The translations under genes and the position numbers were made by a program. Under the pieces are notes generated by a model, which saw nothing but the letters and a program-made list of their open reading frames with translations, did not search any database and was not told the origin of the DNA. Shown piece by piece: positions 10,767 through 20,310 of a stretch of 64,000 nucleotides of DNA (position 1 is its first letter; each line of letters starts with the position of its first letter). The stretch covers positions 565,858,577 to 565,922,576 of the forward strand of contig CM060915.1 in assembly GCA_030737875.1 (NCBI GenBank), given 5' to 3'. The stretch comes from Allium sativum. Lineage: Eukaryota > Streptophyta > Magnoliopsida > Asparagales > Amaryllidaceae.

Positions 10767-11810
10767 CCTCGAGTTGGCCACACTTATATTATCTAAGTGT
10801 CATGTCCATCATGTTTCCCAAAACATGTTACAAGTTTTCAAGCATTTGGGTAGACCTAACTTAATAGGTAAATTCCCAAAGGGTAGACCTAACTTAATAG
10901 GTAAATTCCCAAGCTTATGTTTTTATGCATACTTACATGTCAACTTCCATGTTATATTTCAAGTCATGTTTTCAAGTTGTATTTTCATGTCATTAGAAAT
11001 TACCCATAACATAACCCAACGCTTTTAAACTCGCATATACGTTCGCGACAACGTAATGGATTAAAAGAAGAGACTTGGCAAAGGCATGACAAAAATGGAT
11101 ATTAAGCCACAAGTTAATCATGGTGGCAAATGAGGCACAAATGTGTTCATTAACTTGCATGTTACATTCTTAAGCCTCAAAACATGCATAAACCCAAACT
11201 TGGCACATAAGCGAATCATGGTGACAAAAGATATGGAATGATGACTAGTAACTCGCATATATCATCATATAAGGGTTATGACTTCATATGCAAGTTGACA
11301 TAAAGGTTATGAGGGTTCTCATGTTGCCTAATGCAACATTTCAACATAAAGGTTGTAGCTTTTAGCTCACAAGATCAAGATAATGACTTCATAAACTTGC
11401 ATGACATGATAGCATGTATCATACTCAATGATCAAACCCAAACTTGCAACATGAACATTTAACTTCATAGTTAATATCTAAGAGTGGGGAAAGGGCTTAC
11501 ATTGCTATGAAGGCACAAAAGATATGACAAAGCCCTTATGCAATCAAATAGACCCAAAATGCAAGCTCTAACATAAAAACCCTTGAGCCAAAATGATCAA
11601 AACCCTTGCTTTATGATGCAAAGATAGAAACTTGACTTGAATGCAAGCTAATGACACTCATACAAGCTTGAAAACACTTGTATGCATGGAAAATCTCTCA
11701 TAGAAACCATTTAGAAATTTTATGAAGAGAGTGGAGGCCATGAGAGGTAAAATTTTGCCATAGTTTAGTTGCATGAATGAATAATGAGGATTTAGGATAG
11801 GTTAGGGTCT

Positions 11811-11818
11811 TATTTATA
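11811..11818 (-). promoter_or_regulatory. Probable TATA box of LTR A
   Basis: TATAAATA on the minus strand, followed downstream by AAGACCC and a pyrimidine-containing leader. It lies about 590 bases from the 5' end of the LTR, which would leave about 3.8 kb for R and U5. The copy in the 5' LTR (32451-32458) would be the active one. Confidence 0.5.
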
Positions 11819-12128
11819 GATTAGGCAAGTGTTTTAGGCCATATGATTAAACCTAGATTCAATCCAAGCCATCAAAGCATGTCTTGGGGAAGAAGTCAAG
11901 TGTAGGAACCATCTAGGGCCTTTAGATTAAAGATGAACCATGAGAACCATCCAAATGCAAAATCTGCGTTTGAGCGAATCGGCCCACGGGTTGACAGCCA
12001 AACACCCTGGATTAACCCCTAGTCGACCCAGCGGGCTCGGGTCGACCTCAAAAATCGGCCGGTTCGGTTATTCCCCTCTCCCAATTCGCTGTTTTGAACA
12101 TTTTTGCATATTTATTTATTTAATTTTC

Positions 12129-12168
12129 ATATATATATATATATATATATCAATATATATATATATTT
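12129..12168. repeat. (AT)n microsatellite in LTR A
   Basis: Two runs of alternating AT separated by a few bases; repeated at about 32769-32808 in the other LTR. It creates the Ile/Tyr run in the spurious frame 11940-12335. Confidence 0.85.
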
Positions 12169-12405
12169 CTCTGCGCAACCCATTTCACTTAATTAAGTAT
12201 ACTTTAATTTGGGAATTTTTTGTGAAACTTCGCGAGGCCATATCTTGGTCATACGGACTCCGATTTTCGAAAACTCGGACTCTATTTCGCGTATTTTTCC
12301 GAGACGAACGCAATGGCATAGCCCGTTTCCCTTGATTCAGATTTTACAGTTTAATTCTGCCTCCATTTATGTTATAACAGCTTATTGAAAATACGGGGTG
12401 TTACA

Positions 12406-12438
12406 TTCTCCCCACCTTTTAGGATTTCGTCCCCGAAA
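12406..12438 (-). other. Polypurine tract and pre-PPT box of element A
   Basis: On the minus strand the box TTTCGGGGACGAAA (12425-12438) is followed by a purine-rich run ending GGTGGGGAGAA at 12406, directly against the LTR. It primes plus-strand DNA synthesis. A TTTCG[A/G]GGACGAAA box in this position occurs in A, B, C and D. Confidence 0.85.
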
Positions 12439-12688
12439 TCTCCAAGTTAGGAAGAACATATCCTACCATCCGTCATCCATCTACTCAAAACATCATCCAC
12501 AAGCAACCATTGTCCTTAGATGATTTCTAATGCTGTATGAATATATGCAAAACGTGTGTGTACATGTTCCTTAGCTAATGCTAATGATCAGGCCTGAATA
12601 ATCTTTCTAATGCAAAATATGTATAGTGCCATGAATCCAACATGTATGCAAATAGTCCTAGTCATATAGATACTATATGCGTGCACTG
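12439..12688 (-). other. Element A internal region, 3' part
   Basis: About 250 bases between the A pre-PPT box and the inserted element B. No coding frame is recognisable. The conserved GTGCAGGGGA-containing block found before the polypurine tract of B, C and D is absent here. Confidence 0.7.
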
Positions 12689-14573
12689 TGAAAACCCGTA
12701 ACTTCCCCGTAAAGGAAAGTGCCGGATAGTTCGAGAACAGGACAAAATAGAACGCATACAGAAGAACATTCCATTGTATATTACAACAATGCATCAGATT
12801 ACAAGAATATACAGAGTTTAAATGAATATTACACAGAAATATCAGAGATTTAAATTACATTTAAATACATAGCAGCGGAAAATAATACAATACACAACTA
12901 GAAGAAGATATACGGATACAAAGCTTTCCGGATATCGTTCCAGCTGTAAACCAGGATCCTGTGAATATAAATCTGCAAAACCAAAACTACTAGCTGCCCG
13001 TGTCAAAATAAGGGCACCCAGAGTTTAGGTTAAAACAATAAACTCCAGGTCAGTCATGTGACTGGTGTGAGAACTAAAACAGTTTTTAATCTTTGTTTTT
13101 AAAGTTAGGTAAATCAAGGGACCACGCCGTATAACACGGAACGGGTTTCCTCCCAGGAATACCAGTGCATAAAACAAACAGCGCAATGCTAAATAAAGAA
13201 AAATGAAGCTATTATAAGACCCCGTTCCCATCACACAATGAAATAGCAAGCCGGAGGATAGGGTTTTTACCTTATAATAGCCAAGAATGCTTGATACGTT
13301 TAAAACAAATCATTTGATACTATAATAAGTGCATAGTGTATAAAACAACTTCAAATCATAAGTATCAATCATAGACGGCATAAGTGCCCCATCCCACTAT
13401 GTCGCCATACTAGGCTCTACAAATAAAAACCGCAAAGTCATGTATTTGGAAATTGGATTTCGATCTATGAACCGAGGCAAAAGATAGTCCTCAACCGATT
13501 CGAGACTGTCTAGCCCGAGTCTCAGGATCAGAGCTCGAGTGACCCTTGGATCGTCAGGGCCGGTCCACCGATGTGGATTAAAATGCCTGAACACTACGTT
13601 TCCCCGCCCTTTGGGGCGTAAATGAGCCAACGAATGACTCCATCGGACCCGGATCGTCCGATCAAACCGAGGCGCCTCGCAACAGCAACAACCACATAAG
13701 TCAAACTCGTCAGGGCGTGTAAAACCACTGACGCCACTTTTTAGCTAGAAGGAAACGCATTCCCTCCCTGAGGTCCGTCTCCCGTTTTTGGTTCATACCG
13801 GGTGTGAAACTCGCGAAGCAAACGTTACACAAAGCTACGCCACAAAGGCCTTGCTTTGATCATCACCACAAGACTTTGCTTCTCAACAGAAGCCTCGATC
13901 AATTGCCACTTAGGCATGCCACACAGGCAATTCACTCCATGCGTTTGATATCCATCAATATATAACCCCTGAGCTCGTACGTCTCAGAGAAGGGCGTTAA
14001 GCAAGAGAATAAATTCTCCGCCGCCAAACAGATATATATTTAATAGAGATTAATCACACGGACTAAAATCCAATGTCAGACACACAGTCCATTTACAAGT
14101 TCGCTCTGGGTCTGAACGAAACCGGAGGCACCTAGTACCCCGCATATCCATCGATCTCCAAGTACGTCTGGACGATCACCAACTGTTTCCATCTTCTTGG
14201 GTGTACAGCCCAATCAAGATCATCAGTTATCACCCAAACGACGTGAAGACTTCTGGTCTTCGACCACCGTCTTCATCTTCGACACCACGTCGAATCAGTT
14301 ATTCATAATGGGATAAACCCGGTCTTTCTGAATAACTCGCGTATATATTATAAAAGTGTTACACAAACACAACAGACGCCTCATTCCAATTCAGAATATT
14401 CTTTTATTCAAATATTCCTATACTTTGGGAAAAGTTCCCATTATTTTATCCAAGATAAATTCTTTAAATTTATTCTTTAATCTCCTTTGAATATCAATTC
14501 AAACTAGTCGGGATTAGCGAACCACACCGAAGTAATCATTTATTTTATTTCCCAATCCCAACCTATTCATCCC

Positions 14574-15015
14574 ATGAAGTAAAACTGGTTATACTTCATA
14601 TCTAACACCACGGTGTTATCGGTAAATTCAATTACCATTTCACGTTCAAATCTAATTAAAGATTTAACTATCGCCTGGAGTAAAACTGGTGATACTCCAT
14701 TCTCGATCTTTTCAATCTAATTAAAGATTCATTAAAACTTGACTTAGTTTTAATCGTTAACTGGGTTAAAGAATCAGTGTCATTTAAAACACGGTTCACG
14801 ATAAACCCAAAATCACATTCCATTAATTATCAGGTTAAAGAACGAGTGTTATTTAAAAACACTGTTCACGATGAACCCAAAAATCAATATCAATTCAATT
14901 CCAATTAAATATTATTTAATTGGTGCACTTCATAAAATCTAGATAAAAAGATTTAATCTTTTCTCAACTGGGTTCAAGAACAGTGTTAGTGAAGACACCA
15001 TTCACGACAAACCCA
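14574..15015. repeat. Run of twelve consecutive hairpins in LTR B
   Basis: In 442 bases I can place twelve stems almost end to end. They are: ATGAAGTA/TACTTCAT (14574-14599); TAACACC/GGTGTTA (14603-14618); GGTAA/TTACC (14621-14636); AAATCT/AGATTT (14648-14665); TGGAGTA/TACTCCA (14676-14699); AATCT/AGATT (14714-14729); ATTAAAACT/AGTTTTAAT (14731-14754); three TGGGTT...AACCCA-type units with inner GTGT/ACAC stems (14762-14809, 14833-14877, 14969-15015); CCAATTAAAT/ATTTAATTGG (14901-14923); and AAAAGAT/ATCTTTT (14946-14962). The first and fifth share the loop AAACTGGT[T/G]A but differ by a compensated A-T to G-C pair. The copy in the other LTR is at 22196-22637. Confidence 0.75.
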
Positions 15016-15904
15016 AATCACATTTGATATTCAATATAAGGCTCTGAATAGAAAATATATCGGCTTATATTCAATATCAAATTCTACGATTAACAAATGT
15101 CGTGTCGGAAATAACGATATAAATATATATCTTTCAAATTTCCATAACAACATCTGTATAATCACGAATTCCAACATCGAAATATTCCGAAGACAATTTC
15201 GATTCAAATCCACTCCAATGCAATCATTGGAAATTTTGGTTATTTTTAAAACCCCTTTCAAATTCAATTTATTTATTTGAAAATAAATAGAATTATATTT
15301 CTAGTTCAAAACTAGTTCATTTCGATAAAAATCTATTTTCATCTTTTCAGATATGGAGTTTTTCATCCCAAATCTTCACAAATCATTTCTTATGATTTTA
15401 CACAAATTATTACCATTTTTAATAATTTTATCAAGGCCCGTACAGTCGATTTCCATCAATGGCCATCGAACTGCACTTACATCGACCTTTTTCAAATTTG
15501 ATTTGGACATAATTCCAAATCCAACCGTTAGATTTCGAATTTCTAAAATTCATTAGAAAGCTCTTTTTGATACGAACCCAACGGTTCCGGTTTTAGGAGA
15601 ATCCGACGGTCGGATCTCCCGTAATGTCCGTTTGAAATAAATGGTCGAAATTCACGAACTGCCGCGGCGCGGCACGTTCTATTCAGGCCATTATATTATA
15701 TATATAATATATATAACATATATTTCGTCGATTTCTATTTAAAACGAATTATGTAAATCGTTTTAAATTCGTTTCAAAAGCAATTTCAACTTCCATTTCA
15801 ATTCAAATCAAAATTGAATTCTTCTTTATAAATTCGTCTTAAAATTCATTTCTATTCAACTCAAATTTCAATTCAATTTGAATTCATTTCAATTCACTTT
15901 CAAT

Positions 15905-16190
15905 TCAATTCGAAATCGTTTTCAATTCAATTCATTTCGAAATCGTTTTCAATTCAATTCATTTTGAAATCGTTTTCAATTCAATTCATTTCGAAATCGT
16001 TTTCAATTCAATTCATTTCGAAATCGTTTTCAATTCAATTCATTTCGAAATCGTTTTCAATTCAATTCATTTCGAAATCGTTTTCAATTCAATTCATTTC
16101 GAAATCGTTTTCAATTCAATTCATTTCGAAATCGTTTTCAATTCAATTCATTTCGAAATCGTTTTCAATTCAATTCATTTCGAAATCGTT
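15905..16190. repeat. 27-bp minisatellite in LTR B (11 copies)
   Basis: Unit CGAAATCGTTTTCAATTCAA plus TTCATTT, 27 bases, in 11 nearly perfect copies. Because 27 is a multiple of three it makes repetitive open frames (15964-16236 here and 23500-23826 in the other LTR), which are artefacts. Confidence 0.92.
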
Positions 16191-17289
16191 TAAAATCGAT
16201 ATAAATACCGTTCACGTCAAAATGGCGTCAAACTAATCAACACGGCTTCATGAATTTCTATTTTCAAATATTCTATTTCAAATATTTCTTTTTCAAAATA
16301 GTTGTTATTATCAAAATATTTCGTTCAACCCATGACCAATCTCAATGGATGAGTACTGTCAACACATGAACTTTTATTTTATAATATTCTTTATTTTTCA
16401 AATTGGAATGAGGCCCAATCAATTACCATATAAAGTTAATTATATGGATTTTCATACATTACACACATATAATAGCATTGAAAAATAATCAACCATCAAC
16501 CAAAGTGCACTACACTGTATAAGCATCAAATATAGATATCTAACGCTTATAACAGCCTGTCAATCAATCGATCGACATATTTAATCAATCAGGATGAGTG
16601 AACTTCAAATTTCATCCCAACACCCGTGTGGGGTTTCAAACAATCAAACACAGATTTTTATTCGTGCAGTTGGGCGATTTGTAAAATTTATCGACCCAAT
16701 CAATATCAGTCAAATCAGTGCATATAAACAAATCGGCCGATTTGTCTATAAATATCTATTTACTCACTTTCACGTTAAAAATTATGTTTTTAACGATCAA
16801 AATTTTTTATTTTAACATATGAATTTCTATTCAGTTCATTTATTCCATAAAATGATATTTTTATTTTTCTAACATATTTTAGAAAATTTCGGCGGCATAA
16901 CGGCACGATACTAGAAACGAGACGAGGCCTAGCCTTATCCCCGGTCTAGTGAAGGCCCACGCCATTCACACATCAATCAAAATCACCAAACAACCAAATT
17001 CAAATCACATCATATAACTAATCTATGCAACCAAACAAACAAGTCCATGGTCTGTGGACGATTGTGTCGGGTGCTACTAAGCACCGTCTGCATCCTAGTA
17101 TATATATATAACTAGAAAAAGAATTTTGAGTGAGAAGTTCTCACCAAAGCTAATCCAAACGTCACGACTCTTCATAGGTAGAAAATCTTCATCGCTCGCC
17201 TTTTGTCCCTTTCGTTGCCCGTATTCACTACATATAAAAATCACATTTTTATATTCTCTTTACTTCACGATAAAATAAAGTTCAGATTT

Positions 17290-17640
17290 TTATTTCACTT
17301 CTACTTCATAATAAAAATCGGATTTTTATCACTTCATTTTCATATTAAAAATCGGATTTTTATCACTTCATCTTCATATTAAAAATCGGATTTTTATTCT
17401 AGCTAAAGACCATATTTTTATTATTACACATACATAAAAATCATATTTTGATTCCCTATAAATCTAAATAAAAATCGTTCCTTTATCTCGTTAATACATG
17501 TATAAAAGTTGATTTTTTTTTTTTATTATTCATTCACAAAAGGAAAAATCGAATTTTTATTATTCATTCACAAAAGGAAAAATCAAATTTTTATTAGTCA
17601 TTCACAAAAGGAAAAATCGAATTTTTATTCTTGTTACTTC
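17290..17640. repeat. Tandem AAAAATC-GATTTTT palindrome repeats in LTR B
   Basis: Three units of about 35 bases around AAAAATCGGATTTTT (about 17306-17400), then three of about 36 bases with CATTCACAAAAGGAAAAATC followed by GAATTTTTATT (about 17526-17630). Each core can form a short AT stem. The same block is at about 24910-25250 in the other LTR. Confidence 0.7.
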
Positions 17641-17872
17641 ATAATGAAAATTCAAACTCCTTCATTATAAAATTCAAACTTCTTTGATAAAAATTCAAAC
17701 TTCTTCCATGAAAAATCCATTCCTTTTCTCGATTAAAAATCCTTCCTTTATCATAAAAATCATTTCTTTGCTTATCAATGTCATACTATATAAAACTGAT
17801 TTTCTCTAATCATTTTACACCTATTTACATTTAATAAAAAAATAATAATAACCAAAATACAGTAAAACTTAC

Positions 17873-18290
17873 AGTGTTCTGCGAAAAAAGGGGGTTCCAG
17901 CTGCTCGCGGATGGCCAGGGGGGTCTGGGGCGCTCGAGATCGTCGGAGGGGGTGGGGAAAGTGGCGACGCCGGCTGTGGTGAGGGTGCGGTGGGCCACAT
18001 CTGATTTGGAGGCGGTTTCTTTTGGGGTGCGGAGGGGATTCGATGGGGTTCGCCGCTGGGTGGTCGGTCAGGGAGGCAGAGGGGAGCGACAGGCGGTGGT
18101 GGCGGGTCCCAGGGGCGGTGCAGCGCGTTTCGTTGTACTTCGGGCTAGGGTTACGGGTTGGGGAAGAAGAGAGGCCGGAGGAGAGAGGGGACCTTCGGTG
18201 GAGGTGCACCTGAGGTGCGGCAGCGCGATGGGAGGGGGTACGATCGCCTGGCGGCGGCGATGGAAGGAGAACGTCGAGTTTTTTTTTTTT
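17873..18290 (-). other. GC-rich leader-like island in LTR B
   Basis: About 420 bases of markedly GC-rich, CpG-containing DNA in otherwise AT-rich LTR. Read on the minus strand it is C-rich and lies just downstream of a TATA box and a poly-A run. It ends at a GTAAGT donor-like site (17867-17872), like a plant gene's 5' leader or first exon. The minus frame 17781-18209 stays open in both LTRs (25401-25916 in the other) but is Pro/Arg/Ser/His-rich and matches nothing I know. Capture of a host leader is possible but unproven. Confidence 0.5.
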
Positions 18291-18353
18291 TTTTTCAATT
18301 CAGTTCTGAACGAGGAAAGGGGCAGAGAGAGATAAGGAAGAGGGGTTTTAGTT

Positions 18354-18368
18354 GTATATATATTTTAT
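18354..18368 (-). promoter_or_regulatory. Probable TATA box of LTR B
   Basis: ATAAAATATATATAC on the minus strand, followed by an AACCCCTCTTCC-type pyrimidine-rich start region. The same signal is at 25972-25986 in the 5' LTR, where it would drive the element. Confidence 0.5.
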
Positions 18369-19262
18369 TATTATTATTCTCCATAAGGGTTGACTTTTCA
18401 TTCAAGCCCCGTTTCGAACCCAACGACTGTCGTCCCTAGCTAAATACCCCCATTCCGAACACAATGGGATATGTATCGTAAGCCAGTTCGTCCGTTTCGA
18501 TCAGTTTTGATAAAAATTAAAGTATAAATTAATATAACGGTAAATATTGATTTTAACGTACATTTTAAATTACCGGGACCACATACTGACTCAAAAAAAA
18601 TTCCCGAAAAATATTTTCTAGCTTCGTATTGACGATACGGTCCTAACGAAACTAATTTCGTCAAATTCTGAGACCGTTTGTAAAATGGCCATTTTCCAGT
18701 CGATTAACTTCAACTGAAACTGGTCAAACGCGTTTTCCTTTGCCACGCTCACATATTGATTCGAATAATTATGAAAATTGGAATCTAGCAATAATTTGAC
18801 ACTGCGGATCCAACAAAAGTGGTTTCGTCGAAATCCGAGGTCATTTGCAAAATGTCCATTTTTAAGGGCCTGAATTCCATAGCGACTATTCAGAATTTTC
18901 AACTGGACATATCTTTTGATTCCCGATATGAAATCTTGATTTTTCGGATTCGTTGGAAAGATATTCACAATTAGATCCCAATGTTTTTGGTTTCACTAAA
19001 ATCCGGATTGTTTTGCACCCGGTACATTCAATTGAAGTTTGAAATCGAATTATCGAACTACCGCGCCATTTTCAATTCTATTTATAATTATATATAATTA
19101 TTTATATTCTAACGACGACGTGTATAATATATACGTTCGAATTCTATTCAAAATAAATTTCTCGACGATATTATTTAAAATAATTCATTTTAAATAATCG
19201 AAATTCGCTAAAATTGCCAAAATAAAAATTTCAAACTGGCTCGCATTTTACGGGTTATTACA

Positions 19263-19295
19263 ATCTCCCCCACTTAAAACTTTTCGTCCCCGAAA
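19263..19295 (-). other. Polypurine tract and pre-PPT box of element B
   Basis: On the minus strand TTTCGGGGACGAAA (19282-19295) precedes AAGTGGGGGAGAT, which abuts the TGTAATAACCCG start of the LTR. Confidence 0.88.
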
Positions 19296-20294
19296 AGGAA
19301 CAAAGTCGAAAGTGGTTTGATTAATCAACTCTACGCTCGATCTGGCTTTCCTTCTCCAACTTTTTAGTTTTTGAGAATTTTCAAAATTTCAAAAATTTGG
19401 CTAACACCCTAAATTTTCGAAAAATTTCACCATAACTTCCCCTGCACCGGGAGCATCGGGGAATTTCAAATAGCTTCCCCGGTCCTTCAGATCTCAAAAA
19501 GAAAAAGAAAAAGCCAAGCGGCTAGCCAATAGGCTCACAAAATCATCATCACCCAAACAAAACAGTAAATTATGTAGTAAACATGTACCTATTTGTCGGG
19601 CAAACAAATTTTATTCTTCGGCTCTAGCCTCCTTGCTATGACCTGTTCAATGATATATATGTATATGCAAACAAATGCGACCAATTTTCAATACAATTCA
19701 ATATTTGGTTCAATTTGGCTAATGTTAAGATTTCATGTACATATTGGTTTCAAGGCATAATCATACGACACAAACGTCAATCAATTAGTTGATTAGCTTA
19801 TCAAACATATAACTTTGATATAAGTAGAGAAAATCATGTTTTTGATGCCAAATCACAACAATGTATTCTGGCTATATTAGTTTTGGTTCTCACACCAGTC
19901 TAATGAAAATATATAGAAAGTCACACCTTCGAAACTCGAACATAAATGTTGATGATGCGATCGCTATCATCAATATCATCTTCGGGCGACTAGAGTGTGA
20001 TGCTATATCTATCCAATATATTAAAACTTTGAATACACGCGGATCAGACGTATACGCAAAATCTATATATACTGGATTGTCCATATCAATATAAATAATC
20101 AAATACGAATAATTGATTTAAATTTTCAAAACAAAATTTGTTTTCATTTGAAAAATATACTCTTCACACTCGTTCTAGGATACTACTGATCCTATCTCTA
20201 ACGAGTCATTCTAATTGGATATTACTAATCCAATATCTGATGAATTCTTTCGTATGGTTCTAATGTGTCTTGTTCTCGAGCTCTGTAAACCAAA
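19296..20294 (-). other. Element B internal region
   Basis: The element's whole internal domain, about 1.05 kb including PBS and polypurine tract. No gag or pol similarity is visible. The opposite-strand frames 19861-20094 and 19890-20102 overlap one another and are judged chance. A packaging or primer-related function can only be guessed. Confidence 0.8.
19390..19450 (-). other. Conserved pre-PPT block in element B
   Basis: On the minus strand GTGCAGGGGA is followed by GAAATTTTTCG and GGGTGTTAG. The same order occurs at about 46436-46500 (C) and 58740-58800 (D), although the three families otherwise differ widely. Confidence 0.65.
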
Positions 20295-20306
20295 GCTCTG
20301 ATACCA
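20295..20306 (-). other. Primer-binding site of element B (iMet tRNA)
   Basis: Minus-strand TGGTATCAGAGC, complementary to the 3' end of plant initiator-methionine tRNA, four bases from the LTR end. Confidence 0.9.
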
Positions 20307-20310
20307 ACTA

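Larger units (their letters stand above)
7948..12405 (-). repeat. Element A 3' LTR (4458 bp)
   Basis: Plus-strand ends are TGTAACACCCCG and CGGGGTGTTACA, perfect 12-bp inverted termini. It matches 28585-33045 along its length, with about 1% differences by eye, so insertion was recent. In transcription order (right to left) it has a short U3, a TATA box at 11811-11818, then an unusually long R/U5 of nearly 3.9 kb. That holds a TAAG/CTTA inverted-motif array (9800-10560), twin covarying hairpins (10590-10766) and several perfect hairpins between 9083 and 9472. Frames at 9035-9247, 9359-9604, 10750-11028 and 11940-12335 recur in both LTRs only because the LTRs are copies. They resemble no protein family. 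Confidence 0.92.
12689..19262 (-). repeat. Element B 3' LTR (6574 bp)
   Basis: Starts TGAAAACCCG and ends CGGGTTATTACA on the plus strand. It is nearly identical to 20311-26886 (under about 1% difference by eye). In transcription order it contains a U3 of about 0.9 kb, a TATA box (18354-18368), a GC-rich leader-like island (17873-18290) ending at a GTAAGT donor-like site, palindromic AT-rich repeats (17290-17640), an 11-copy 27-bp minisatellite (about 15905-16190), a run of hairpins (14574-15015) and a TTCCGCTGC box about 185 bases from the 3' end. Frames 13025-13249, 13397-13630, 15031-15267, 15353-15556, 16594-16815 and 18618-18968 recur in the other LTR because of duplication and match no family. 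Confidence 0.92.

Noticed and set aside
11940..12335. 131-codon plus frame conserved in both A LTRs
   Set aside because: It is antisense to the element, crosses an AT microsatellite giving Ile/Tyr repeats, and is conserved only because the LTRs are copies.
12682..12686. TGCAC/ATCAC as a target duplication for B
   Set aside because: Only three of five bases agree, and it needs a shifted LTR start that the second copy does not support.
15905..16190. CRISPR-like regular repeats
   Set aside because: The units are contiguous without unique spacers and lie in a plant LTR.
15964..16236. Open frame of nine-residue repeats (and 23500-23826)
   Set aside because: It is a direct product of the 27-bp minisatellite, in different frames in the two LTRs.
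17781..18209. 142-codon minus frame in the GC-rich island (171 codons in the other LTR)
   Set aside because: GC-rich DNA lacks stops. The product is low-complexity Pro/Arg/Ser/His and runs through the donor-like site. An overlapping long plus frame is equally open.
19861..20102. Opposite-strand frames in the B internal region as a small gag
   Set aside because: No nucleocapsid CCHC motif, no basic region, and both strands are open over the same bases.
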